Assembly: GCA_035524895.1 (NCBI GenBank)
Contig: DATLFI010000314.1
Span: 1-19,037 of the forward strand
Direction: 5' to 3'
From: DATLFI01 sp035524895
GTDB lineage: Bacteria > Acidobacteriota > Thermoanaerobaculia > Multivoradales > Multivoraceae
DNA length: 19,037 nt
Shown here: in pieces, positions 6,697-13,347 of the stretch
Numbering within the stretch: position 1 is the first letter of the stretch
Layout of the letters: each line of letters begins with the position of its first letter
Program-made: the position numbers and the translations under genes
Notes under the pieces: generated by a model
Databases searched by the model: none
Told to the model about the DNA's origin: nothing
What the model saw: only the letters and a program-made list of their open reading frames with translations

Positions 6697-8721
6697 ATGA
6701 GCAGCGGTTCTGCAGTCCCGTCAACGCCGGCCAGCCACGGCTTTCTCCGTGGCCCCCACAACTTCCTGACGAGTCGCGACGAGCTCGACCGCGATTTCTC
6801 CGATCTGGTGGGGCTGGTCCCCGCGCCACAGATCGTGCAGGTCAACAGGGAGCACGCCACCCCTGTGGCGGGCTACCCGGTGCGTCGCTCGCGATCCCTC
6901 GAGCGTCTGGAGGAGCTGTTTCAGGAGTTCTTCCAGGCTCTCGAGCGTGCTCAGGTCGCCGCCCGCCGGCAACCGGGAGAGAGCGGTAGCCGCGCATCGT
7001 TGGAGACAGCCTGGAGCCGCTACCGTGCTGCGTTGGTGGCGTTACTCGACAATGTCCTGGGTTCCGACTTCGGCCGCGGCTTCGCCCAGGTCTTCTGGCT
7101 ACACCAGTCCAACAGTGTGGTGCGCGCCATCGACGGCAGCGCTCGCCGTCTGCGCGAGCTGGACAGCCAGCTCGCTCGGGAGCGCGGCGAGTCGATGCGG
7201 TACTCGCTCTTGTTGCAGTTCCTCGATCGCCTCCTCGAAGTGGTCTTCGAGCGGGTCGACCACTTTGCCGAGAGTACCGGCCAGGACGAGCTGCGCTTGG
7301 TGCCGCAGCTGCTCGTTCGCATGCGCGACAACATCCTGATCTGGACCGAGGGCCACATCGGCCGCGATCTCTCGGAGCTGACCAGCTACTTTCGCGGCTA
7401 CCTCAGAGTCGATGGGCCAGAGTTGCTCTACCGATTCGCGCTGCTTCGGCGCTGGCACCGCGATCTGTTCTCGCGCGACCGCCAGCTTCGCATCGCCGCG
7501 GAGCAGTGGGTCGGCAGCGAGTCGGCCCACGAGCCGGACCGCCTACTACTCCGCCCAGGCTACATGACGTACCTCGCTGCGCATCCTGCGTTCGATGCGG
7601 AGAAGCTGGCGTCGGCCAACGAGGTCCGGCTTTGGGAGGGCTTGCTGGGAAAGCTGAAGGAGTTCGAGATCCTCAACGCGGCACGCCGCCTGGTGTTCGA
7701 GGTCGATGTCGACGACGGAGGACAGGTGCGTTGCGACGCGCGAGCTGCCCGACGACTGGGTTTGGAGGGCGACGGGGCGACGTTCACGCCCGATACCCAC
7801 CCGCTCGACTTCGCGGCCTCGTGGGTGGTGGATCCAGAGGTGTCGCGAGCTGGACTGATCTACGACATCACTGACTTCTCGTCGGTGATCAGCCGCATCG
7901 GCCTGTCCGACCGCGAGGCACAGCAGCGTTCGTTCCAGCAGATGTTCCTGCTGCAGCACCACTTCAACAGGCTTGCCTCCAAACTCCGACTCCGTCGCGA
8001 GAAGTACCTGGGAGACGGCGCGTTCTACTCGGGCCGCCTCCCCGACCGCGCACTCCTGCTCGCTCTGCTGTTGCAGCGGCGCTACCGGCGAGCGGTCGGT
8101 GAGGGCTTCCCCTTCGACCACGGCATGCGAATCGCGCTGAATTTCAGCAGCTATCGACTGATGCCATTCGCCGGCTCGACTGGCGACGCGGGTCGTCACG
8201 AGGTGTTCGGTCACGGCGTCATCGAGCTGTCTCGGCTCGTCAGCGGCAAGAAGGGTCTCGACCTCGACGAGATCATGGTGACCCTGAAGGCCAACGGCTA
8301 CGACGACCAGTCGATCCACGAGTTCTTCGCGCCGCTGCTGCAAGCAGAGGTGGGCCTGGCCGAGCCGGCTCCGCAGACGCGCTTCGCCGCTCGGGTGACC
8401 GCCAACGGCAACCTCGTCAACGAAGGCATCGTCGCCACGATGGGCTTCATGCGACGTCTCGCGGAGCAGGGCCTCGGACCCTTCTACGCCTATCAGGCCG
8501 AGGATTTCCGCTGGGTGAGTCTGCACGTGGTCGACGAACGGGGCGGGCGTCACGTCGCCGGGATCCGAAGGCTCGGGGTCGTCGACCTGAAAGGGCTTGC
8601 CAGGATCGGCGTCTACGAGGTCGTCGACGGTCAGGATTGGCGTCTGGAAGACGTGCTCCCGCAGAGGAACCTACTGCGCGCCGTGGACGAGATCTATTCC
8701 TCGAAGCTGACCAGCCGCTGA
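6697..8721 (+). CDS. Large protein with degenerate class III nucleotidyl cyclase domain
   Basis: The first 330 or so of 674 residues are mostly helical and Arg/Leu-rich, and I do not recognise them. From about residue 385 the protein follows the class III adenylate/guanylate cyclase fold. The metal-site Asp D390 is in LIYDITDFSS, and K436 with the second Asp D440 are in KYLGDGAFYS. The segment HEVFGHGVIELSRL (501-514) corresponds to the usual TVIGDAVNLASRL. Two expected residues are changed there: the base-contacting Asp is His506 and the catalytic Asn is Ile509, while R513 remains. About 90 residues are then inserted before an LKG..RIGVYEV ending (631-642) typical of cyclase C-termini. It may therefore be a pseudo-enzyme or nucleotide sensor. 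No membrane segment or signal peptide is seen. ATG 6697 is preferred; a GTG at 6634 would add 21 residues. It is divergent from pepA. Confidence 0.75.
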   Translation: MSSGSAVPSTPASHGFLRGPHNFLTSRDELDRDFSDLVGLVPAPQIVQVNREHATPVAGYPVRRSRSLERLEELFQEFFQALERAQVAARRQPGESGSRASLETAWSRYRAALVALLDNVLGSDFGRGFAQVFWLHQSNSVVRAIDGSARRLRELDSQLARERGESMRYSLLLQFLDRLLEVVFERVDHFAESTGQDELRLVPQLLVRMRDNILIWTEGHIGRDLSELTSYFRGYLRVDGPELLYRFALLRRWHRDLFSRDRQLRIAAEQWVGSESAHEPDRLLLRPGYMTYLAAHPAFDAEKLASANEVRLWEGLLGKLKEFEILNAARRLVFEVDVDDGGQVRCDARAARRLGLEGDGATFTPDTHPLDFAASWVVDPEVSRAGLIYDITDFSSVISRIGLSDREAQQRSFQQMFLLQHHFNRLASKLRLRREKYLGDGAFYSGRLPDRALLLALLLQRRYRRAVGEGFPFDHGMRIALNFSSYRLMPFAGSTGDAGRHEVFGHGVIELSRLVSGKKGLDLDEIMVTLKANGYDDQSIHEFFAPLLQAEVGLAEPAPQTRFAARVTANGNLVNEGIVATMGFMRRLAEQGLGPFYAYQAEDFRWVSLHVVDERGGRHVAGIRRLGVVDLKGLARIGVYEVVDGQDWRLEDVLPQRNLLRAVDEIYSSKLTSR

Positions 8722-8816
8722 AGGCTCGTGTCGTCGCAGTGGCTGTCGACCACCATCGCGGCCCGAACGAACCGCTCTCCTGCCACCTCACCCCACGACT
8801 ATCGATGGAGGCCACC

Positions 8817-9728
8817 TTGACGACCGCAGCCACCCGCAGCCCGCTCTGGCAGACCAACCTACCGGAGCTCGGTGCTCCCAGGCGCGGCAAAGTGCGCGAC
8901 GTGTACGACCTGGGCGAGGAGCTCCTGATCGTCGCCTGCGATCGCCTCTCTGCTTACGACCACGTTCTGCGCCCCGGCATCCCCGACAAGGGAAAGATCC
9001 TCAACCAGCTCACCAACTTCTGGTTCATGCGGCTTGCAGACGTCGTACCCAACCATCTCCTCGCGACCGAGGTGGACGACTTTCCGAAGCGGCTGGCGGT
9101 GCATCGCGCCCAGCTCGAAGGACGCGCCGTGGTGGCGCGAAAGGCTCGCGTGGTCCCGTTCGAGTGCGTGGCGCGTGGCTACCTGGCAGGGAGCGCCTTT
9201 CGCGAGTACCGCGACACCGGCCGCGCGTGCGGACATCGCCTGCCCCAGGGACTCGAGCGCGCGAGTCGCCTGGAGCCAGCCATCTTCACTCCAGCGACCA
9301 AGGCCGAGTCGGGCCACGACGAGAACGTGGACTTCGACCAGCTCGTCCGGGGCGTCGGCCGCGAGCTCGCCGAGCGCCTTCGTGCCATCACGCTGGAGCT
9401 CTATCGTCGCGGCTCGGAGGCGGCGGCCGAGACCGGGCTGTTGCTCGCCGACACCAAGTTCGAGCTCGGTCTGCTGGAGGGCGGCGACCTCATTCTGATC
9501 GACGAGGTGCTGACGCCGGACTCGTCGCGCTTCTGGGACTCCTCGCAATGGCGCCCGGGGATCGAGCCGGTGTCCTTCGACAAGCAGTACGTCCGGGACT
9601 GGCTCGACCGCTCTGGCTGGGACCACGAGTCCCCCCCGCCGGAGCTTCCTGCCGAGGTGGTCGAAGGCACGCGCCAGCGCTATCTCGAGGCGTTCCGTCG
9701 CCTGACCGGGCACGACCCGGTGCTCTGA
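8817..9728 (+). CDS. purC: Phosphoribosylaminoimidazole-succinocarboxamide synthase (SAICAR synthetase)
   Basis: PurC joins aspartate to CAIR using ATP in de novo purine synthesis, in the cytosol. The 303-residue length fits the longer class of SAICAR synthetases. Conserved blocks are RGKVRDVYDLG near residue 24, the SAYDHVL segment, ECVARGYLAGSAFREY, TKAESGHDENV, DTKFELG and LIDEVLTPDSSRFW. TTG at 8817-8819 is chosen because a perfect GGAGG lies 5 nt upstream. The alternative in-frame ATG at 8805 overlaps that ribosome site and has none of its own. With TTG the protein starts MTTAATRSPLWQTNLP, like other PurC proteins. It lies 95 nt after the cyclase-like gene and could be co-transcribed, though no functional link is obvious. 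No other purine gene is in the window. Confidence 0.97.
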   Translation: MTTAATRSPLWQTNLPELGAPRRGKVRDVYDLGEELLIVACDRLSAYDHVLRPGIPDKGKILNQLTNFWFMRLADVVPNHLLATEVDDFPKRLAVHRAQLEGRAVVARKARVVPFECVARGYLAGSAFREYRDTGRACGHRLPQGLERASRLEPAIFTPATKAESGHDENVDFDQLVRGVGRELAERLRAITLELYRRGSEAAAETGLLLADTKFELGLLEGGDLILIDEVLTPDSSRFWDSSQWRPGIEPVSFDKQYVRDWLDRSGWDHESPPPELPAEVVEGTRQRYLEAFRRLTGHDPVL

Positions 9729-9759
9729 GCAGCTCCTCGCGAAACGGCACCAGGCGGCC

Positions 9760-10959
9760 TCAGGGCGCGATGGGTCGATCGCGCCCCTCTGCCTCCAGAT
9801 CTTCGTAAGTCGGGACGATCCTCCGGGACAACCGGCAAAGGCACTCGTAGGGAGGCGAGCCCGACCACAGGGCGAGCTCGGCCACGCCGATGTTCTGGCC
9901 TTCTTGGTCGCCGAGGATCACCGCCTCGTCGCCGAGCTGCACGCCGAGCCCGGTGACATCGATGCTCGTGAGATCCATGCTGATCGCTCCGACCACGGGG
10001 GCCCGCCGGCCGCGCACCAGAACCCAGGCGCCGCCCGCCGCCGTCGAGGCCAGGCCGTCGGCGTAGCCGACAGGCAAGAGAGCGATCTCCCGGTCCCCAC
10101 GTGCCCGGTACCGTCGACCGTAGCCGACGCTGTCGCCACTACCCAGTCGCTTGAGCTGGACCACGCGCGCGGTCACGCGCATCGCGGGCTCGAGCTCGCC
10201 ACGGCTGTCGGGCGCTGAGAGGTCCACGCCGTACAGGGCGCCGCCGACCCGGACCGCGTCGTAGAGCGCACGCGAGCAGTGAAGGGCCGCCGCCGAGTTC
10301 GCTACGTGCCGCGGAACGGAGTCGAGTCTTGGACCGAGCTCGGCACACGCGCGGTCGAAGCGGTCGAGCTGGCGCATCGTGAAGTCAGAGTCGAGCAGCT
10401 CGGATTCGGCCAAGTGGGTGAAAACACCGCCGAGCCGCAGGCCCACAGCGCGAGCCACCCGTTCGCGGGCCGAGCTCAACAGCGCCGGCTCCATGCCCGC
10501 ACGACCTAGACCGGTATCCACCTTGAGGTGCAGCGTGACCGGAGCCGCACCAGCCGAGGACCCGCCAGCGCACTCGAGCCAGAGCGCCAGCTCCTCGGCG
10601 CTCGCGACGCCGGCTGACAGGCGCAGTCGCCCGAGCTCCGCAGCGAGCTCACGAGCGGGACCCGGCGATAGGCCCGCCAGCCCCGTGCCGAGCACCAGGA
10701 TCGGCTCCGCCAGCCCTTGGTGTCGGAGCTCGAAGGCCTCCTCCGGGCGGGCTACGACGAATGTGCTCCCGGGCCGCTCGGCCGCGAGCATCGCCGCCAC
10801 ACGCGCGGCTCCGTGCCCATAGGCATTCGCCTTGACGACGAAGTGCACCGGGACCGCGACGCGTGTCGCGACGATGTTGGCGTTGCGCCGGATGGCGCCG
10901 AGATCCACCGTCAGCGATACCGCCCGTCCGCTCGCCGTCGCGGCTGCCGTCGCAGTCAA
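9760..10959 (-). CDS. alr: Alanine racemase (PLP-dependent)
   Basis: Alr interconverts L- and D-alanine for peptidoglycan. The PLP lysine is K43 in VVKANAYGHG and the catalytic tyrosine is Y280 in SVGYGRRYRA. R153 in GLGRAGM and M328 in AISMDLT are further active-site positions, and K146 aligns with the carbamylated lysine. The 399-residue length is slightly above average because of an Ala-rich N-terminus and Gly/Ala-rich loops. The start is TTG at 10957-10959 with GAGGA 6 nt upstream. It overlaps the dnaB stop as TTGA, so the two genes are translationally coupled. Its 3' end forms a strong hairpin facing purC. Confidence 0.96.
   Translation of the reverse strand: MTATAAATASGRAVSLTVDLGAIRRNANIVATRVAVPVHFVVKANAYGHGAARVAAMLAAERPGSTFVVARPEEAFELRHQGLAEPILVLGTGLAGLSPGPARELAAELGRLRLSAGVASAEELALWLECAGGSSAGAAPVTLHLKVDTGLGRAGMEPALLSSARERVARAVGLRLGGVFTHLAESELLDSDFTMRQLDRFDRACAELGPRLDSVPRHVANSAAALHCSRALYDAVRVGGALYGVDLSAPDSRGELEPAMRVTARVVQLKRLGSGDSVGYGRRYRARGDREIALLPVGYADGLASTAAGGAWVLVRGRRAPVVGAISMDLTSIDVTGLGVQLGDEAVILGDQEGQNIGVAELALWSGSPPYECLCRLSRRIVPTYEDLEAEGRDRPIAP
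9763..9786. terminator. Candidate bidirectional terminator hairpin
   Basis: A perfect 9-bp GC-rich stem, GGGCGCGAT / ATCGCGCCC with a 6-nt loop, covers the last codons of alr. It begins 34 nt after the stop of the convergent purC. Neither strand has a T-run, so termination would be of the non-canonical or Rho-assisted kind. Confidence 0.4.
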
Positions 10960-12323
10960 CGGGCGTCCTCGAGATCGAGATCGGGAGGCGGCGAGTCGTG
11001 TCGCTCGACATCGCGAAAGGTGGTAATGGTGCCGTCGAAGAACAGCCTCACCACTCCCGTCTCACCGTGGCGATTCTTGGCGAGGATCAGCTCGGCCTCG
11101 TTCTCGTCGGCATCGTCGGGGTGATAGACGACGTCCCGGTAGACGAACGCCACGAGGTCCGCGTCCTGCTCGATGGAGCCCGATTCGCGCAGGTCGGCAA
11201 GTTGCGGTCGGTGGTCGGCGCCCCGCCGCTCGGGTTGACGAGAGAGCTGGGATAGCGCGATCACCGGCACCTGGAGCTCCTTGGCCAATTGCTTGAGCCC
11301 GCGTGTGATGGCGCTGATCTCTAGCGTGCGGTTCTCGTACCGCGCACCCGAGGACATCAGTTGCAGGTAGTCGATGATCACCAACCCGACGCCCTTCTCG
11401 TTCTGCAGCCGTCGCACCTTCGAAGAGATCTCGAGCAGGGTCGGGTTCGCGGCATCGTCCAGGTAGAGCGGCGCCTCGCCGATGCGGCCGCGCACGTCCA
11501 TGATCGTGCTCCACTCGCGGTCGGAGAGGTTGCCGCGCCGAAGCCGCGCGAAGTCGATCATCGCCTCGGAGCTCAGGACACGCATGGCCAGCTCGTGCTG
11601 ACTCATCTCGAGCGAGAACACCGCGACGCCAATACGCTGGCGGATCGCCACCCACTGCGCGACGTTGAGGGCGAAGCTGGTCTTGCCCATGCCAGGACGG
11701 CCCGCGATGACGATCAGGTGCCCAGGATGGAACCCGTAGCTCATGCGGTTGAGGTCCTGGTATGGAGTGTCGACGCCGGGGAGCTCGCCCTCCGATCGCA
11801 GCTCCAGCTCTTCGAGCGCGCGCCCGAGCGCGTCCTGGATCGTGAGGAAGCCCCGCGCCACCGCCTCCTCGCCGAGCTGGAAGATCTTCTGCTCGGCGCG
11901 GTCGAGCGCCGCCCGCGCCTCGAGCCCGCCGTCGAGACAGTCGCGATGGATCTCCGCGCAGGCGTAAATCAACCGGCGTCGGAGCGATCGCTCCTTGATG
12001 ATCTCTACGTAGACGTCGACGCGCCCGAGGTCGGGGAGGTCGACGTCCAGCGTCGCCAGGTAGGCGACGCCACCGACGAGCTCGAGCTGCTTGCGCTGCT
12101 CGAGCTTCGCCTGGAGTGTGCGCAGATCGATCTCGACCCCGGCAGCTTGGAGCTCGAGCATGCTCGAGTAGAGCCGCTGGTGACGTTCGAAGTAGAAGTC
12201 GTCGATCGCCAGGCGCGCCGCCGCGATCGGCAGGTAGCGCTCGTGGTCGATCAGGGCGGCCGCCAGCACGGCGCGCTCCGACTCTTCGCTGTGCGGCAGG
12301 GCTTTCGGCTCGGCGAGGTCCAT
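10956..12323 (-). CDS. dnaB: Replicative DNA helicase DnaB
   Basis: DnaB is the hexameric 5'-3' helicase that unwinds DNA at the replication fork. The 455 residues include the N-terminal collar domain (about 10-150, from PHSEESERAVLAAAL) and the RecA-like motor. The motor has Walker A GRPGMGKTS (208-216), VFSLEMS (235-241), the Walker B strand ending IIDYLQLM, and LADLRESGSIEQDADLV. No intein is present. ATG at 12321-12323 is used although no clear Shine-Dalgarno sequence precedes it. It is followed by alr with a 4-nt overlap. Only 30 bp separate its start from a divergent tRNA-Leu gene, so any promoter of its own must lie within or beyond that tRNA. Confidence 0.97.
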   Translation of the reverse strand: MDLAEPKALPHSEESERAVLAAALIDHERYLPIAAARLAIDDFYFERHQRLYSSMLELQAAGVEIDLRTLQAKLEQRKQLELVGGVAYLATLDVDLPDLGRVDVYVEIIKERSLRRRLIYACAEIHRDCLDGGLEARAALDRAEQKIFQLGEEAVARGFLTIQDALGRALEELELRSEGELPGVDTPYQDLNRMSYGFHPGHLIVIAGRPGMGKTSFALNVAQWVAIRQRIGVAVFSLEMSQHELAMRVLSSEAMIDFARLRRGNLSDREWSTIMDVRGRIGEAPLYLDDAANPTLLEISSKVRRLQNEKGVGLVIIDYLQLMSSGARYENRTLEISAITRGLKQLAKELQVPVIALSQLSRQPERRGADHRPQLADLRESGSIEQDADLVAFVYRDVVYHPDDADENEAELILAKNRHGETGVVRLFFDGTITTFRDVERHDSPPPDLDLEDAR

Positions 12324-12353
12324 GGGGAGCTGGGGTGGTGCAGAATCGAGCGA

Positions 12354-12440
12354 GCCGGAGTGGCGGAACGGTAGACGCAGTGGTCTTAAAAACCGCGGCT
12401 CCCTCTAAGGGGCGTGTGGGTTCGAGTCCCACCTCCGGCA
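12354..12440 (+). tRNA. tRNA-Leu (anticodon UAA)
   Basis: This is a class II tRNA of 87 nt without an encoded CCA. The acceptor stem GCCGGAG / CTCCGGC is fully paired, with discriminator A at 12440. The anticodon stem GTGGT / ACCGC encloses the loop CTTAAAA, giving UAA (reads UUA). A long variable arm and the T-arm GTGGG-TTCGAGT-CCCAC are present. It is head-to-head with dnaB. Confidence 0.97.
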
Positions 12441-12506
12441 TTGCCACCGAGCGCCTCGGCGACGGGCACTTCGGCACCTCTCGCGTCGCGCGGCCGGGCG
12501 GGGCCT

Positions 12507-12581
12507 TGGAGGCGACGGCGGGATTCGAACCCGCGTATAAGGGTTTTGCAGACCCTCGCCTTACCACTTGGCTACGTCGCC
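12507..12581 (-). tRNA. tRNA-Cys (anticodon GCA)
   Basis: The acceptor stem is GGCGACG / CGTCGCC with discriminator U, the usual identity base of tRNA-Cys, followed by an encoded CCA (12507-12509). The anticodon stem AGGGT / ACCCT holds the loop CTGCAAA, giving GCA. It lies convergent to tRNA-Leu(UAA) and in the same direction as cysS, about 770 nt downstream of the cysS stop. Confidence 0.97.
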
Positions 12582-12588
12582 GCCGGGC

Positions 12589-12620
12589 ATGTTAGTCCAT
12601 GTCACCGGTCCATGTCGCCG
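12589..12620 (-). promoter_or_regulatory. Candidate tRNA-Cys promoter containing a tandem 13-mer
   Basis: On the minus strand TAACAT (12589-12594) lies just upstream of tRNA-Cys, with a GCGACA-like -35 about 18 bp further up. Two tandem copies of GTCCATGTC(A/G)CCG occupy 12595-12620 on the plus strand, filling the spacer and the -35. The promoter match is moderate. Confidence 0.35.
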
Positions 12621-12691
12621 GTCTCGTGTCTCGTCGGCGCGCCTGCGACTCGAGCCGACGGCTCTGAGCCGCCGAGCTTGCGCCAAGACGA

Positions 12692-12719
12692 CGGGCGCCG
12701 GCCTCTCAGCCGGCGCCCG
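12692..12719. repeat. Perfect 11-bp inverted repeat between tRNA-Gly and tRNA-Cys
   Basis: CGGGCGCCGGC and GCCGGCGCCCG flank a 6-nt loop. In the leftward transcript this very stable hairpin falls 30 nt after tRNA-Gly. It may terminate or process that transcript before tRNA-Cys. No T-run follows. Confidence 0.45.
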
Positions 12720-12749
12720 GACCGCAAACCTCGAATCGGGAAGGAGACT

Positions 12750-12824
12750 TGGAGCGGGAAACGGGATTCGAACCCGCGGCCCCAACCTTGGCAAGGTTGT
12801 GCTCTACCACTGAGCTATTCCCGC
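12750..12824 (-). tRNA. tRNA-Gly (anticodon GCC)
   Basis: The acceptor stem is GCGGGAA / TTCCCGC with discriminator U and an encoded CCA (12750-12752). The anticodon stem CAACC / GGTTG encloses TTGCCAA, giving GCC. The D-arm AGCTCAGTGGTAGAGC and T-arm CGGGTTCGAATCCCG are canonical. It has a clear promoter just upstream. Confidence 0.97.
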
Positions 12825-12836
12825 CCAGGATCGTGG

Positions 12837-12866
12837 AGGATAGTTTCGCCTCCGCGGACCTGTCAA
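12837..12866 (-). promoter_or_regulatory. Sigma70-like promoter for tRNA-Gly
   Basis: On the minus strand TTGACA (12861-12866) is followed by an 18-bp spacer and TATCCT (12837-12842). The predicted start near 12830 is about 6 nt upstream of the mature tRNA 5' end, as expected for a tRNA gene. Confidence 0.65.
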
Positions 12867-12878
12867 CCGCCGCGTGTC

Positions 12879-12905
12879 GATATGGCATCCCATGCGCTCC
12901 ATATC
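12879..12905. repeat. Inverted repeat after yraN
   Basis: GATATGG and CCATATC form a 7-bp stem around a 13-nt loop, between the yraN stop and the tRNA-Gly promoter. It could end the yraN transcript, but no T-run follows. Confidence 0.3.
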
Positions 12906-12919
12906 CGCATTCGGCCCGT

Positions 12920-13300
12920 CTATGAGGTCTCGAAGGCGTCCGGGTAGTGCGTCACGCGCCACTCCTCGCCTTCGCGATCCAGGCTCACCACATCGAAGCG
13001 GCAGGGCCCCGCGTGCGGGTACTGGATGAGATAGACCTCCGCGGCTCGACACAGGCGGCGCCGCTTGCGCGCGTCCACCGCGGCCACCCCGCCGCCATAC
13101 TCGACCCGGCTTCGTGCCTTGATCTCCACGAAACAGAGCGTGTCACCGTCGAGCGCAACCAGGTCGATCTCGCCTCGCGGGTTGCGGTGGTTGGTGGCTA
13201 CCGGCCGCATGCCACGCTGGCGCAGGAACTCGATCGCGGCGCGTTCCGCAGCTCCGCCGCGGGCGGTGGTGGTCTGCAGGCCTTCGAAGAGATCGCGCAT
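12920..13300 (-). CDS. yraN: YraN / UPF0102 family endonuclease-like protein
   Basis: This 126-residue protein belongs to the UPF0102 (YraN) family, which has a small restriction-endonuclease-like fold. Its biological role is poorly defined, though links to DNA repair or recombination have been proposed. The nuclease-type core is visible: GAAERAAIEFLRQRG near the start, then GEIDLVALDGDTLCFVEIKAR, where the Asp and ExK would bind metal. A helical segment, DARKRRRLCRAAEVYL, follows. The length is typical. ATG at 13298-13300 is used, but it has no Shine-Dalgarno sequence and lies inside a palindrome. An upstream in-frame GTG near 13327 would add about nine mostly hydrophobic residues. It is the last protein gene of the def-cysS cluster, 47 nt after cysS. 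Confidence 0.88.
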   Translation of the reverse strand: MRDLFEGLQTTTARGGAAERAAIEFLRQRGMRPVATNHRNPRGEIDLVALDGDTLCFVEIKARSRVEYGGGVAAVDARKRRRLCRAAEVYLIQYPHAGPCRFDVVSLDREGEEWRVTHYPDAFETS

Positions 13301-13325
13301 AAGGCTTATGAAGGCTGGCGCCAGC
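13298..13325. repeat. Two palindromes at the yraN start codon
   Basis: CATAAG-G-CTTATG (13298-13310) includes the yraN ATG. It is followed 3 bp later by the perfect 12-nt palindrome GCTGGCGCCAGC (13314-13325). Both lie in the cysS-yraN gap and could hide the yraN start or bind a regulator. Confidence 0.45.
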
Positions 13326-13347
13326 ACTGCTGCTATCGGGAGGCGGA

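Noticed and set aside
5133..6989. Rightward 618-codon open frame
   Set aside because: Antisense to pepA and overlapping the cyclase-like gene start in another frame; composition is Arg/Pro-rich and not protein-like.
7546..8553. Leftward 335-codon open frame
   Set aside because: Antisense to the cyclase-like gene with no recognisable domain; the plus-strand product has clear cyclase-fold motifs.
11062..12567. Leftward 501-codon open frame
   Set aside because: It runs through tRNA-Cys and antisense to tRNA-Leu and overlaps dnaB in another frame. The product is Arg/Pro/Ala-rich noise.
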